From JACRCG01 sp964524835 (GTDB taxonomy: Bacteria > Desulfobacterota > Desulfuromonadia > Geobacterales > Pseudopelobacteraceae): a DNA stretch of 64,000 nt. Position 1 is the first letter of the stretch; every line of letters begins with the position of its first letter. Where the stretch lies: the NCBI GenBank assembly GCA_964524835.1, contig CAZGEG010000001.1:124001-188000 (forward strand), in the 5' to 3' direction. Below the pieces are notes generated by a model. It ran no database searches and was not told where the DNA came from. It saw only the letters and a list, made by a program, of their open reading frames with translations. Of the stretch, positions 27,114-36,925 are shown in pieces. Position numbers and translations under genes: made by a program.

Positions 27114-28694
27114 TTAGAGCTCACCGAACATCTTCAGGTTCGACAGCAGGGTGTTTTTTAACAGCTTGTTATACGCGTACGGCAACTTTCCAAGGACATC
27201 CGAAGCATTTATGCCAATTTCACCCTTCTCCTCGGCAACCATGTCTGCGGCAAAACCGTGAAGGAACACCCCCAGGCGGCAGGCGTCCCAGGCGGCATAA
27301 CCTTGACCCAGAAGAGAGACAATGATGCCGGTCAACACATCACCCATGCCGCCGGTAGCCATCCCGGGATTGCCGCTGCCGTTGATGGCGGCAGCCCCTG
27401 ATGGTGAGGCAATGATGGTGCGTGCCCCTTTGAGCACCAGGAAGACGCCGTAGTTGCGGGCAAATTCCTGGGCAACTGAAATGCGGATCGCCTCCACATC
27501 AGGAATTGAAGTCCCCAGCAGGCGGGACATTTCTCCCGGGTGCGGAGTCAGGATCACCTGTATCGATTTTTTCCGTTTTAATACGGTCATGTCTTCCGCC
27601 AGGGCATTCAGGCCGTCGGCATCGATGACCAGCGGCAAGACCACCGACTCCACCAGGTTCTGCACCAGTGCATATGTACCGGGGCGACGGTCGAGACCGG
27701 GACCGACCGCAACCGCATCCTTGCCGGCCAGCAGCTTTTCTATCGCCGGGAATGAGCTGTTTGTCAGGTGGCCGCTGCCGGAATCGGGGAGAGGCTCAGT
27801 CATCACCTCCGTCGTTTTCATCTCGAGAATGGAGTGGATGCTTTCAGCCACCGCCAGGGTCACCAGTCCGGAACCGGCTCGTACGGCACTGTTCGCTGTC
27901 AGCGCCGCTGCACCGGTTTTGCCCGTAGACCCGGCAATGATCAGGCAATGGCCGAAGTGCCCCTTGTGAGCCTGTCGGTCTCTTCGATGCAACATGGGGC
28001 GCATTGTCTCTTCATTCAGAAAATCATAGCCGGATACGGTTTCCATCAACTCAGGCGGAATTCCGACATCGGCTACCACCAGCCGGCCGCTGTGCTCGGC
28101 TCCCGGGTAGAGCACGTGCCCCAGCTTGGCAAAGGCAAAGGTAACGGTTATATATGCCCTGACAGCGTCCCCCAGCACCCGTCCGGTAGTGCCGTGGATC
28201 CCGGACGGAATGTCGACGGACACGACAGGGCGGCCGGACGCATTCATCAAGCCGATCGCTTCAAGGTAAACGCCGCTGACATCGCTGCGCAATCCGGTGC
28301 CGAGCAGGGCATCGACGATCACGTCGGCCTGAAAAATCTCTTCCATATGCAGGGCGGACAGTTGGCCCGCATGGGTACAGTAATTGATGACCGCATCGGG
28401 GAGTTTTTCCAGGTTGGTCGCCGCATCTCCGGTGATCTGATCACGGTCAGCCAGAATGATGACTTTAACACTCCACCCTTTCTGAACCAGCAGTCGGGCG
28501 ATCACATACCCGTCTCCCCCGTTGTTGCCTTTGCCGGCCATGACAACAGAGCGCCCCTTCAGCCCGAATTCGGCGTTGATCTCTTCAACACAGCAGCGGC
28601 CGGCATTTTCCATCAGTTGCAGCCCAGGTATACCGAACTCGGTGATGGCCTGCTTGTCGATCTCCTGCATGGTATGTGCGGTCACTACTCTCAT
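27114..28694 (-). CDS. nnrD: Bifunctional NAD(P)H-hydrate epimerase / ADP-dependent dehydratase
   Basis: 526 aa, a fusion repairing hydrated NAD(P)H. The N-terminal YjeF-N epimerase (about 1-215) has GKGNNGGDGYVIARLL near 55 and VDIPSGIHGTTG near 160. The C-terminal ribokinase-like dehydratase (about 235-510) has ILTPHPGEMSRLL near 395 and GNPGMATGGMGDVLTG near 445 with the catalytic aspartate. Its start overlaps the acpS stop by four bases. Confidence 0.93.
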   Translation of the reverse strand: MRVVTAHTMQEIDKQAITEFGIPGLQLMENAGRCCVEEINAEFGLKGRSVVMAGKGNNGGDGYVIARLLVQKGWSVKVIILADRDQITGDAATNLEKLPDAVINYCTHAGQLSALHMEEIFQADVIVDALLGTGLRSDVSGVYLEAIGLMNASGRPVVSVDIPSGIHGTTGRVLGDAVRAYITVTFAFAKLGHVLYPGAEHSGRLVVADVGIPPELMETVSGYDFLNEETMRPMLHRRDRQAHKGHFGHCLIIAGSTGKTGAAALTANSAVRAGSGLVTLAVAESIHSILEMKTTEVMTEPLPDSGSGHLTNSSFPAIEKLLAGKDAVAVGPGLDRRPGTYALVQNLVESVVLPLVIDADGLNALAEDMTVLKRKKSIQVILTPHPGEMSRLLGTSIPDVEAIRISVAQEFARNYGVFLVLKGARTIIASPSGAAAINGSGNPGMATGGMGDVLTGIIVSLLGQGYAAWDACRLGVFLHGFAADMVAEEKGEIGINASDVLGKLPYAYNKLLKNTLLSNLKMFGEL

Positions 28695-29071
28695 GCGGTC
28701 TCCAGAACAACCATCGCAACGGCATTGCCGCCGTCGTGGGACAGGGACAGATGTACCCCCGTCACTCCGTTAGCCTGAACCCGCTCTGCCGCTTTTCCGG
28801 AAAGTGTCAGTCCCGGTTTACCGAGAGCATTGTTCGACACTTCCATATCCTGCCATGAAATGCCATCCCGCAAACCGGTACCGAGCGCCTTCAGAAAGGC
28901 TTCCTTCGCGGCAAACCGTGCCGCCAGACAGGAAGGTGCATCTTTTCTCTTTCCGCAGAAGGAACGTTCGTGCGGTGTGAAGAGTCGCCCCATTACCGCC
29001 GAGTTGCCGGCATCTATAAATCGCTGGAAACGCACCGTTGCAACGATATCAACCCCGATTCCGTAAATCAT
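28691..29071 (-). CDS. acpS: Holo-[acyl-carrier-protein] synthase
   Basis: 126 aa. Transfers phosphopantetheine from CoA to acyl carrier protein. Magnesium ligands: aspartate in IYGIGVDIV near 8 and glutamate in RFAAKEAFLKALG near 57; the C-terminal HLSLSHDGGNAVAMVV is characteristic. Overlaps pdxJ and nnrD by four bases on each side. The pdxJ-acpS order is widespread in proteobacteria. Confidence 0.95.
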   Translation of the reverse strand: MIYGIGVDIVATVRFQRFIDAGNSAVMGRLFTPHERSFCGKRKDAPSCLAARFAAKEAFLKALGTGLRDGISWQDMEVSNNALGKPGLTLSGKAAERVQANGVTGVHLSLSHDGGNAVAMVVLETA

Positions 29072-29787
29072 GCGTACTTGAGCAGCTCGACCATGTCGCG
29101 TACCGCCCGGTCCAGTCCGACCAGCATAGCGCGGGCAATAATGGAGTGCCCGATGTTGTATTCCTCGATCCCCCCCAGAGCGGTGATCGCCTTGATATTG
29201 GCATAATTGAGTCCGTGACCGGCGTTGACACCCAGTCCGACCTTGCGTGCCAGCTTGATGGCCGTATCGATGCTCTCAAGTTCATGCTGCAGCTCGTTCC
29301 AGGTGACCGCTTCAGCATAGGAGCCGGTATGGATCTCGATATAATCGGTACCACTCTTTTTGGCCGCCTTGATCTGTTCCTGGTTGGGGTCAACGAACAG
29401 GCTGACGACTATGCCGCCGTCTTTCAGTCGTTTGACCGTATCGGAGATCTGCTTGGCGTTGATAATGACATCAAGCCCCCCTTCCGTGGTCAGCTCCCGG
29501 CGTTTTTCCGGAACCAGCGTCACCTGTTCCGGTTTGATCGTCAGGGCTATCCGCACCATTTCCTGGGTAGCGGCCATCTCAAGGTTGAGCTTGCTCTTTA
29601 CGGTGCGCCGCAGAATTTCCAGGTCGCGGTCCTGGATGTGCCGCCGGTCCTCGCGCAGATGAATGGTTATTCCTTCGGCCCCGGCCATCTCTCCTATGGC
29701 GGCCGCTGTCACCGGATCCGGCTCAATTCCGCCGCGCGCCTGACGGACCGTGGCTATATGATCGACGTTAAGTCCCAGTTTCGCCAT
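29068..29787 (-). CDS. pdxJ: Pyridoxine 5'-phosphate synthase
   Basis: 239 aa TIM-barrel enzyme condensing 1-deoxyxylulose 5-phosphate with 3-amino-2-oxopropyl phosphate in vitamin B6 synthesis. LGLNVDHIATVRQARGG (3-19) carries the substrate histidine, then EGITIHLREDRRHIQD near 40 and GVNAGHGLNYANI near 190 (phosphate binding). Normal family length. Its ATG overlaps the glmM stop by one base. Confidence 0.96.
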   Translation of the reverse strand: MAKLGLNVDHIATVRQARGGIEPDPVTAAAIGEMAGAEGITIHLREDRRHIQDRDLEILRRTVKSKLNLEMAATQEMVRIALTIKPEQVTLVPEKRRELTTEGGLDVIINAKQISDTVKRLKDGGIVVSLFVDPNQEQIKAAKKSGTDYIEIHTGSYAEAVTWNELQHELESIDTAIKLARKVGLGVNAGHGLNYANIKAITALGGIEEYNIGHSIIARAMLVGLDRAVRDMVELLKYA

Positions 29788-31145
29788 TATCGCTCTCCAT
29801 TATGCTTCTTCACCAGTTCACAGATTTCGTTGGCCCAGGTCGTGATTTCGTACTTGTCCTGACCTTCGATCATGACCCTGAGCAGCGGTTCTGTGCCGGA
29901 ATAACGGATCAGCACCCTCCCCTGGTCGCCCAGTTTTCCCTCCACATTCTTGATCAGTGCCGCCACATCCGCCAGGGAGTAGATGTCAACCCTCTCCCTG
30001 ACGCGCGTATTGCAGAGCACCTGCGGCAGGGGAATCATGATCTCGGCCAGTTCGGAGAGGGTCTTTTCCTCCCGACGCATTACCGCCAGCAGCTGCAGCG
30101 CCGAAAGTATCCCGTCGCCGGTCGTATTGTAGTCCAGGAAGATCATATGCCCCGACTGTTCCCCCCCGAGGTTATACCCACCCGAACGCATCGCTTCAAC
30201 AACGTACCGGTCACCGACATCGGTCTTGACGATTTTACCGCCGCATTTGCGCAGCGCAATATCGAGCCCCATATTGCTCATGACGGTCGCCACAAGTGTT
30301 TTCTTTTTCAGCAGTTTGCGCTTCAGCATGTCGCTGGCGCAGATTGCCATGATGTGGTCGCCATCGACTTCATTGCCGAATTCGTCGCATACGATCACGC
30401 GGTCGGCATCGCCGTCCAGAGCGATGCCGATATCGGCGCGATGCAGCTTGACCGCTTCGCTGATGACGGACGGACAGGTTGAACCGCACCCCGCATTGAT
30501 ATTGGTGCCGTTTGGTGAAACCCCGTACGGAATCACTTCCGCCCCCAGTTCTTCAAACACGGACGGAGCAACCTTGTATGCCGCGCCGTTGGCGCAGTCG
30601 AGCACGATCTTCAGGCCGGAGAGGTCCATCTCCTGGGGAAAGGTGTTCTTGAGAAAAACGATATAGCGTCCCGCCGCGTCCTCGATACGATACGCCTTGC
30701 CGACCTCGGTCGCGGTCGGGCGGAGGGCATCTATTTTTTTAGATTCGATCAGTTTTTCAATTTTCAGTTCCAGTTCATCCGGCAGCTTGAAACCGTCGGC
30801 CGAGAAAAACTTTATGCCGTTGTCCTGAAACGCATTGTGCGATGCGGAGATCACAACTCCGGCATCGGCGCGCATGGATGACGTGATGTTGGCGATACCG
30901 GGAGTCGGCAGCGGCCCCACCTGCAGGACATCGACCCCCATGGAGCAGATACCCGCTACCAGAGCATTTTCCAGCATATAACCGGAGAGGCGGGTGTCCT
31001 TGCCGATCACGATGCGATGGCGGCGCTTCCTCCCCCCCTTGAAGATATAAGCAGCGGCCCGTCCCAACTGCATCGCCATCTCGGTCGTCATCGGATACAC
31101 ATTGGCAACGCCGCGGACGCCGTCAGTGCCGAACAGTTTTTTCAT
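29787..31145 (-). CDS. glmM: Phosphoglucosamine mutase
   Basis: 452 aa. Converts glucosamine-6-phosphate to glucosamine-1-phosphate for peptidoglycan. Starts MKKLFGTDGVRG; the phosphoserine loop ISASHNAF is near 100, the metal loop ALDGDADRVIVCDE near 242, sugar loop GGEQSGHMIF near 326 and phosphate loop RYSGTEPLLRVM near 410. The ATG at 31145 matches related proteins; ATG 31151 (two codons earlier) is nearly as good. It lies directly downstream of the c-di-AMP synthase gene, whose product GlmM binds and inhibits in Firmicutes. Confidence 0.94.
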   Translation of the reverse strand: MKKLFGTDGVRGVANVYPMTTEMAMQLGRAAAYIFKGGRKRRHRIVIGKDTRLSGYMLENALVAGICSMGVDVLQVGPLPTPGIANITSSMRADAGVVISASHNAFQDNGIKFFSADGFKLPDELELKIEKLIESKKIDALRPTATEVGKAYRIEDAAGRYIVFLKNTFPQEMDLSGLKIVLDCANGAAYKVAPSVFEELGAEVIPYGVSPNGTNINAGCGSTCPSVISEAVKLHRADIGIALDGDADRVIVCDEFGNEVDGDHIMAICASDMLKRKLLKKKTLVATVMSNMGLDIALRKCGGKIVKTDVGDRYVVEAMRSGGYNLGGEQSGHMIFLDYNTTGDGILSALQLLAVMRREEKTLSELAEIMIPLPQVLCNTRVRERVDIYSLADVAALIKNVEGKLGDQGRVLIRYSGTEPLLRVMIEGQDKYEITTWANEICELVKKHNGER

Positions 31146-31247
31146 CGTCATATGTCTCCTCGCCCTGATTAACAGGATGGGTGTGTTAACAAACTTGTTT
31201 TCTGCCGGCAAATCTCAGCAATCAGCTTCTAATTTGCCACAGTAACG

Positions 31248-32036
31248 TCAGTGATCCGGAGGTGCAGACGCTCTGGTTGCGCGCCGCCCTTCAATCGCCT
31301 TGCGCGAAAGGCGGCGAATTTCCGCCGGATCGGCATCATAGGTAATCTTTCCTTCATGAACTATCGAGATCTTGCCGGTCTCCTCAGAGACGACCAGCAC
31401 CAGGACGTCGGTCTGTTCCGATATGCCGAGCGCCGCCCGATGCCGGGTTCCAAAGCTTTTTGCGATATCCGGATTAAGGGAAAGCGGCAGGAAGCAGCCG
31501 GCCGAGGTGATCTTGTCCCTCTGGATGATTACCGCTCCGTCGTGAATCGGTGAATAGGGGAGAAAGATCGAGTTGAGCAGCTCGCTGGTCACCTTGGCGT
31601 CGATCTCGGTGCCGACCTGGACGAGGTGATCGATCGACATCTGGCGGATGATAACGATCAATGCGCCGATCCTGCGATCGGCCAGTTCGTGAAGACCCTT
31701 GGACAGTTCATCGACGGTCGTGGTCACATTGTGGTTACCATCTTCACCGGAAGAGCGACGTTTCCAGAATGAAAAAAGGGCGCGTTTTAAATCACTCTGG
31801 AAGATGATCGCCAGAATGACCGGCGCAGAGGAGAGCAGCAGATTGAAAAAGGAGGCGGTTGCGGTGAGTCCGAGGGCACGCGAACCGAACGCGGCGAAAA
31901 GCAGGGCGGCCAGAACGGCAATAATACGAAAGGCGGCCTCTCTTTTTAGGATCAGTGTGCAGCCGTACACCAGACCGGCAACAAGAAGCTTGTCGAATAG
32001 GCCAGGCAGGGTGACGCTGTCGAAGATTGGTGCCAT
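31248..32036 (-). CDS. cdaA: Diadenylate cyclase CdaA (c-di-AMP synthase)
   Basis: 262 aa. Three N-terminal membrane helices (about 10-85), then the DAC domain with IHDGAVII near 170 and FGTRHRAALG near 205, the DGA and RHR motifs for ATP binding and c-di-AMP formation. In Firmicutes the order is cdaA-cdaR-glmM; here the roughly 100 bases between cdaA and glmM leave no room for cdaR. c-di-AMP usually controls potassium and turgor. Its ATG is 31 bases past folP. Confidence 0.93.
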   Translation of the reverse strand: MAPIFDSVTLPGLFDKLLVAGLVYGCTLILKREAAFRIIAVLAALLFAAFGSRALGLTATASFFNLLLSSAPVILAIIFQSDLKRALFSFWKRRSSGEDGNHNVTTTVDELSKGLHELADRRIGALIVIIRQMSIDHLVQVGTEIDAKVTSELLNSIFLPYSPIHDGAVIIQRDKITSAGCFLPLSLNPDIAKSFGTRHRAALGISEQTDVLVLVVSEETGKISIVHEGKITYDADPAEIRRLSRKAIEGRRATRASAPPDH

Positions 32037-32067
32037 ACTTCCCCAAAGAAAAGGCGTTCAGGAGCAT

Positions 32068-33273
32068 TCAGCCCAGCATGACGGCATGCGTCATGTCGGC
32101 AACGTCACGCATTGCCCGGACATCATGCACACGCAGGATTGATGCACCGTGAGATACCGAGAGAGCGACGGCGGCGGCGGTGCCGAACAGGCGGTCATCC
32201 GTGTTCTCCCGCCCCAGGACCGAACCGATGAACGATTTGCGCGACGGCCCGGTCAGAAGCGGCAGGCCGAAACCGGATAATTCAGCAAGCCGCCGTATCA
32301 CTTCCATGTTGGCTGCGGCACCCTTTCCGAAGCCGATGCCTGGGTCTAACGCTATACAGGCGTCGGACACTCCGGCTTCACGGGCGAGTGCCAGAGAGTC
32401 TCGCAGGCCGGCGGTGATTTCCGCCATCAGGTCATGATAGACGGTATTCTGCTGCATGCTCTCCGGGGTTCCCCTGGTATGCATCAGCACGACGCCAGCT
32501 CCGCTCGCGGCGGCCAACCCGGCCATCTGCGGATCAAAGGTGAACCCGCTGATGTCGTTGATAATTTCTGCGCCTGCCGAGAGGGCCCTGCCGGCTACGA
32601 CGCTTTTCCAGGTATCGACCGAGATGGCGCATTTCAGCCTGCCGGCAAGACTGTCGATAACCGGGATGATCCGGGCCGACTCCTCGTCGGTCGAGACAGG
32701 CGCTGCCCCGGGGCGGGTGCTTTCGCCGCCGATGTCAATGATATCAGCGCCTTCCGCCTCCATTTGCAGGGCTCTTTCAATCGCCAGACCGGGATCAAGA
32801 CAGCGTCCGCCATCGGAGAAGGAGTCGGGAGTAAGATTGAGGATTCCCATAATCAGCGGACGCCGGAGCGACAACGTACGCTGTGACGTTTTCCACCCGG
32901 CCGGGACCGCGTCGATTCTCGCCAGCAGCGACTCCAGTTCTCCCCCCAGTTCCGGCAGGGCGAACGGCTGGCTTTTGAGTTTCCTGCAGAGCCGGCCAAG
33001 TTGCTTGGCCGTGCCGATCAGTACGCAGTCGGTGCCGGGTATGCTGCAGGCCACCGTACCCCGGGCAACGGCGGCATCTCCACCCAGTGACAGCATCTCC
33101 TGTTTAAGGATATTTGCCTGTCGGCATTCCAAAGCGGCGAACAAAATGCAGAGCGTCCGCATTTTCGGAACCATTTCAACGATACCGTAGTAGTCAACCC
33201 TGATCCGCTGCAGTTCATGTTCAGCATGTCCGGGGGTCGGCAGCACCAGCAATCGGGGTGCAAAGCTGGCCAT
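32068..33273 (-). CDS. folP: Dihydropteroate synthase with N-terminal extension
   Basis: 401 aa. The C-terminal 270 residues are the folate enzyme: MGILNLTPDSFSDGG near 137, DIGGESTRPGA near 178, DISGF near 240 and GPSRKSFIG near 360. It joins pteridine pyrophosphate and p-aminobenzoate. An N-terminal domain of about 125 residues is not part of the minimal enzyme; it contains a repeated cysteine/leucine-rich alpha-beta pattern of unknown role. It starts one base after the ftsH stop. The ftsH-folP pairing is common in proteobacteria. Confidence 0.93.
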   Translation of the reverse strand: MASFAPRLLVLPTPGHAEHELQRIRVDYYGIVEMVPKMRTLCILFAALECRQANILKQEMLSLGGDAAVARGTVACSIPGTDCVLIGTAKQLGRLCRKLKSQPFALPELGGELESLLARIDAVPAGWKTSQRTLSLRRPLIMGILNLTPDSFSDGGRCLDPGLAIERALQMEAEGADIIDIGGESTRPGAAPVSTDEESARIIPVIDSLAGRLKCAISVDTWKSVVAGRALSAGAEIINDISGFTFDPQMAGLAAASGAGVVLMHTRGTPESMQQNTVYHDLMAEITAGLRDSLALAREAGVSDACIALDPGIGFGKGAAANMEVIRRLAELSGFGLPLLTGPSRKSFIGSVLGRENTDDRLFGTAAAVALSVSHGASILRVHDVRAMRDVADMTHAVMLG

Positions 33274-33274
33274 G

Positions 33275-35155
<1,881 letters not shown>

Positions 35156-35391
35156 AGTAAACCTCCGAATGAATGTGCGTATCTAGAGCCGTTGAAAATT
35201 TTGTAAAGCTAGCATACCGGGGGGATGTTGACAAGCTGAATTGCGGGTTGGTGGCGTTGAAGGTTGTGTTTTCAGACGATCCGGCTGCGGCCGACCGGGG
35301 GGGGGCTCTGCCGGGCGTTGTTGCCGGACAGGGGGTTCAGGTGAAGGGGGAAGGTGAAGGCAGGGACGTAGCATGCTAAGTCTCTACGTCT

Positions 35392-36888
35392 CTACAGCGC
35401 GTCCAATTGGTACCTCAACTCCTCGATACCCAGTCTGGCCCCCAGACTCGCGTCGGGATCTATGTACAGCGTTGAAAGGAGCGGTAAAACCTCGACGTAG
35501 GCCAATCGCCTGTTGGCATACAGCCAGGCCGCCCCATAGGCGATATACGAGTCGTTCAGCTCGTAATGAGGAACGCTCCGGTAGTTGACGATATAATCCC
35601 TGATGCTGACGCCGTTATATGATGCCACATTGAATGCCGCCAGGTAGTAGGCCAGCGAGTGATCAAGAACCGGAGCGGCTGCAGCCAGCACCTGCTGCAG
35701 TGAGGCTGCGCCGGCGGCCATGCCGGCGCTCCGTGACGTCTGGAGACCGGCGATGGCAAAGGAGACCGAGTCGTAGTCCGGTTCGCCGACCATATCCACC
35801 CAGCGCTGGCTGACCGCTTTGAAGCGGGTGTTCCACGCAATATTGTCAACCCCGCCCGGGCAGACAACGCCGTACGAAACCGGGCCGGCATCCGTGCGGC
35901 AGTCGATCCAGCTCTGGGCATCGTAGCAGGGGGTCAAGGCATCATCCAGGTCATTCGGAGAGGTATAATCCTGCCGCGCCAGTGCCGCGTCGCAGGCAGC
36001 ACCGAGAAGTGCGAGCGGTGTGGTCACGGTGCCGTCCGCGGTGATTGAGGTGACACGAGCATTCAGATACAGCAGATTGTTGGCAAGGAACTTTTCAGTT
36101 GTCGTGGGGGCTGCCGCCTGGATCATCGTGGTCGGAAGCGGCGCAGTCAGCGCCGCCATGACCGATGCCGAGGCGGTGCCGATTGAATAGACGTTGGCAC
36201 TGTTTGCCGTGAACAGATCCTGCGACCCCGGACCCCGGTGGATCAGTCCGACGATCCGCCCGGAGTCGTCAAGCACCGGAGAGCCGCTGTCGCCGGGAAG
36301 AATGAACGCCGTAGCCTGAAACCACTTGCCCGAGGCGGTGGCCACAACCCCGTCGGTCCATTTTTTGAGGTTGCCTCCCGGATGGCCGACAATCGTCACA
36401 TGCGTACCGATCAGGGAGGAGGAAGTTCTGGAGTTGAATGGGAGGTAATCGGGAGTATCTAGGTTAGCGCCTCCCTTGTCGACGTACAGCTGGACGACGG
36501 CCATGTCGAGCCCCACATCCACAGCATTCGGCACGGCAAACACGACTTCCGGGTCCAGCTGCACCTCACCACGCTGGTGCATCCGGGTGATCTCGATGTA
36601 ACACCCTTCTTTCGGGCAGACCGAATCGCCAAGCACATGATCGTTCGTGAGAAGCTGGCCTGTCGGCGAGATAAACGAACCGGTGGCGATACTTCCGGCG
36701 GTGCCGATCCGCACGACCGCCCTGGCAGCCGTCTGGATTGGCACCGGCGCGGTGACGATATCACTGAATCCGGGCAGGTCGGCATTGTTGATATTGTTGA
36801 CTACCGTGGTCGAGTCGCCGCAACCGGTGAGGCAGGCTAGCAGTGCAGTGATCAATGTCAGCTGGGCGCATGTTCGGTGGAAGGTCAT
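35392..36888 (-). CDS. Lipoprotein with trypsin-like serine protease domain
   Basis: 498 aa. Lipobox LTGC near 23, then a chymotrypsin-fold domain (about 55-250): TNDHVLGD near 80 (histidine), VGLDMAVVQLY near 126 (aspartate) and LPGDSGSPVLDDSG near 198 (serine). No PDZ domain. The C-terminal half (about 255-498) is helical, with five or more cysteines, and unrecognised. Likely on the inner leaflet of the outer membrane or the cell surface. It follows the metallopeptidase/barrel gene by 37 bases in the same direction; both may process surface proteins. Confidence 0.8.
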   Translation of the reverse strand: MTFHRTCAQLTLITALLACLTGCGDSTTVVNNINNADLPGFSDIVTAPVPIQTAARAVVRIGTAGSIATGSFISPTGQLLTNDHVLGDSVCPKEGCYIEITRMHQRGEVQLDPEVVFAVPNAVDVGLDMAVVQLYVDKGGANLDTPDYLPFNSRTSSSLIGTHVTIVGHPGGNLKKWTDGVVATASGKWFQATAFILPGDSGSPVLDDSGRIVGLIHRGPGSQDLFTANSANVYSIGTASASVMAALTAPLPTTMIQAAAPTTTEKFLANNLLYLNARVTSITADGTVTTPLALLGAACDAALARQDYTSPNDLDDALTPCYDAQSWIDCRTDAGPVSYGVVCPGGVDNIAWNTRFKAVSQRWVDMVGEPDYDSVSFAIAGLQTSRSAGMAAGAASLQQVLAAAAPVLDHSLAYYLAAFNVASYNGVSIRDYIVNYRSVPHYELNDSYIAYGAAWLYANRRLAYVEVLPLLSTLYIDPDASLGARLGIEELRYQLDAL

Positions 36889-36925
36889 GGGATGTCACTC
36901 CGGGCAGTCGTTATTTCGATATGGT

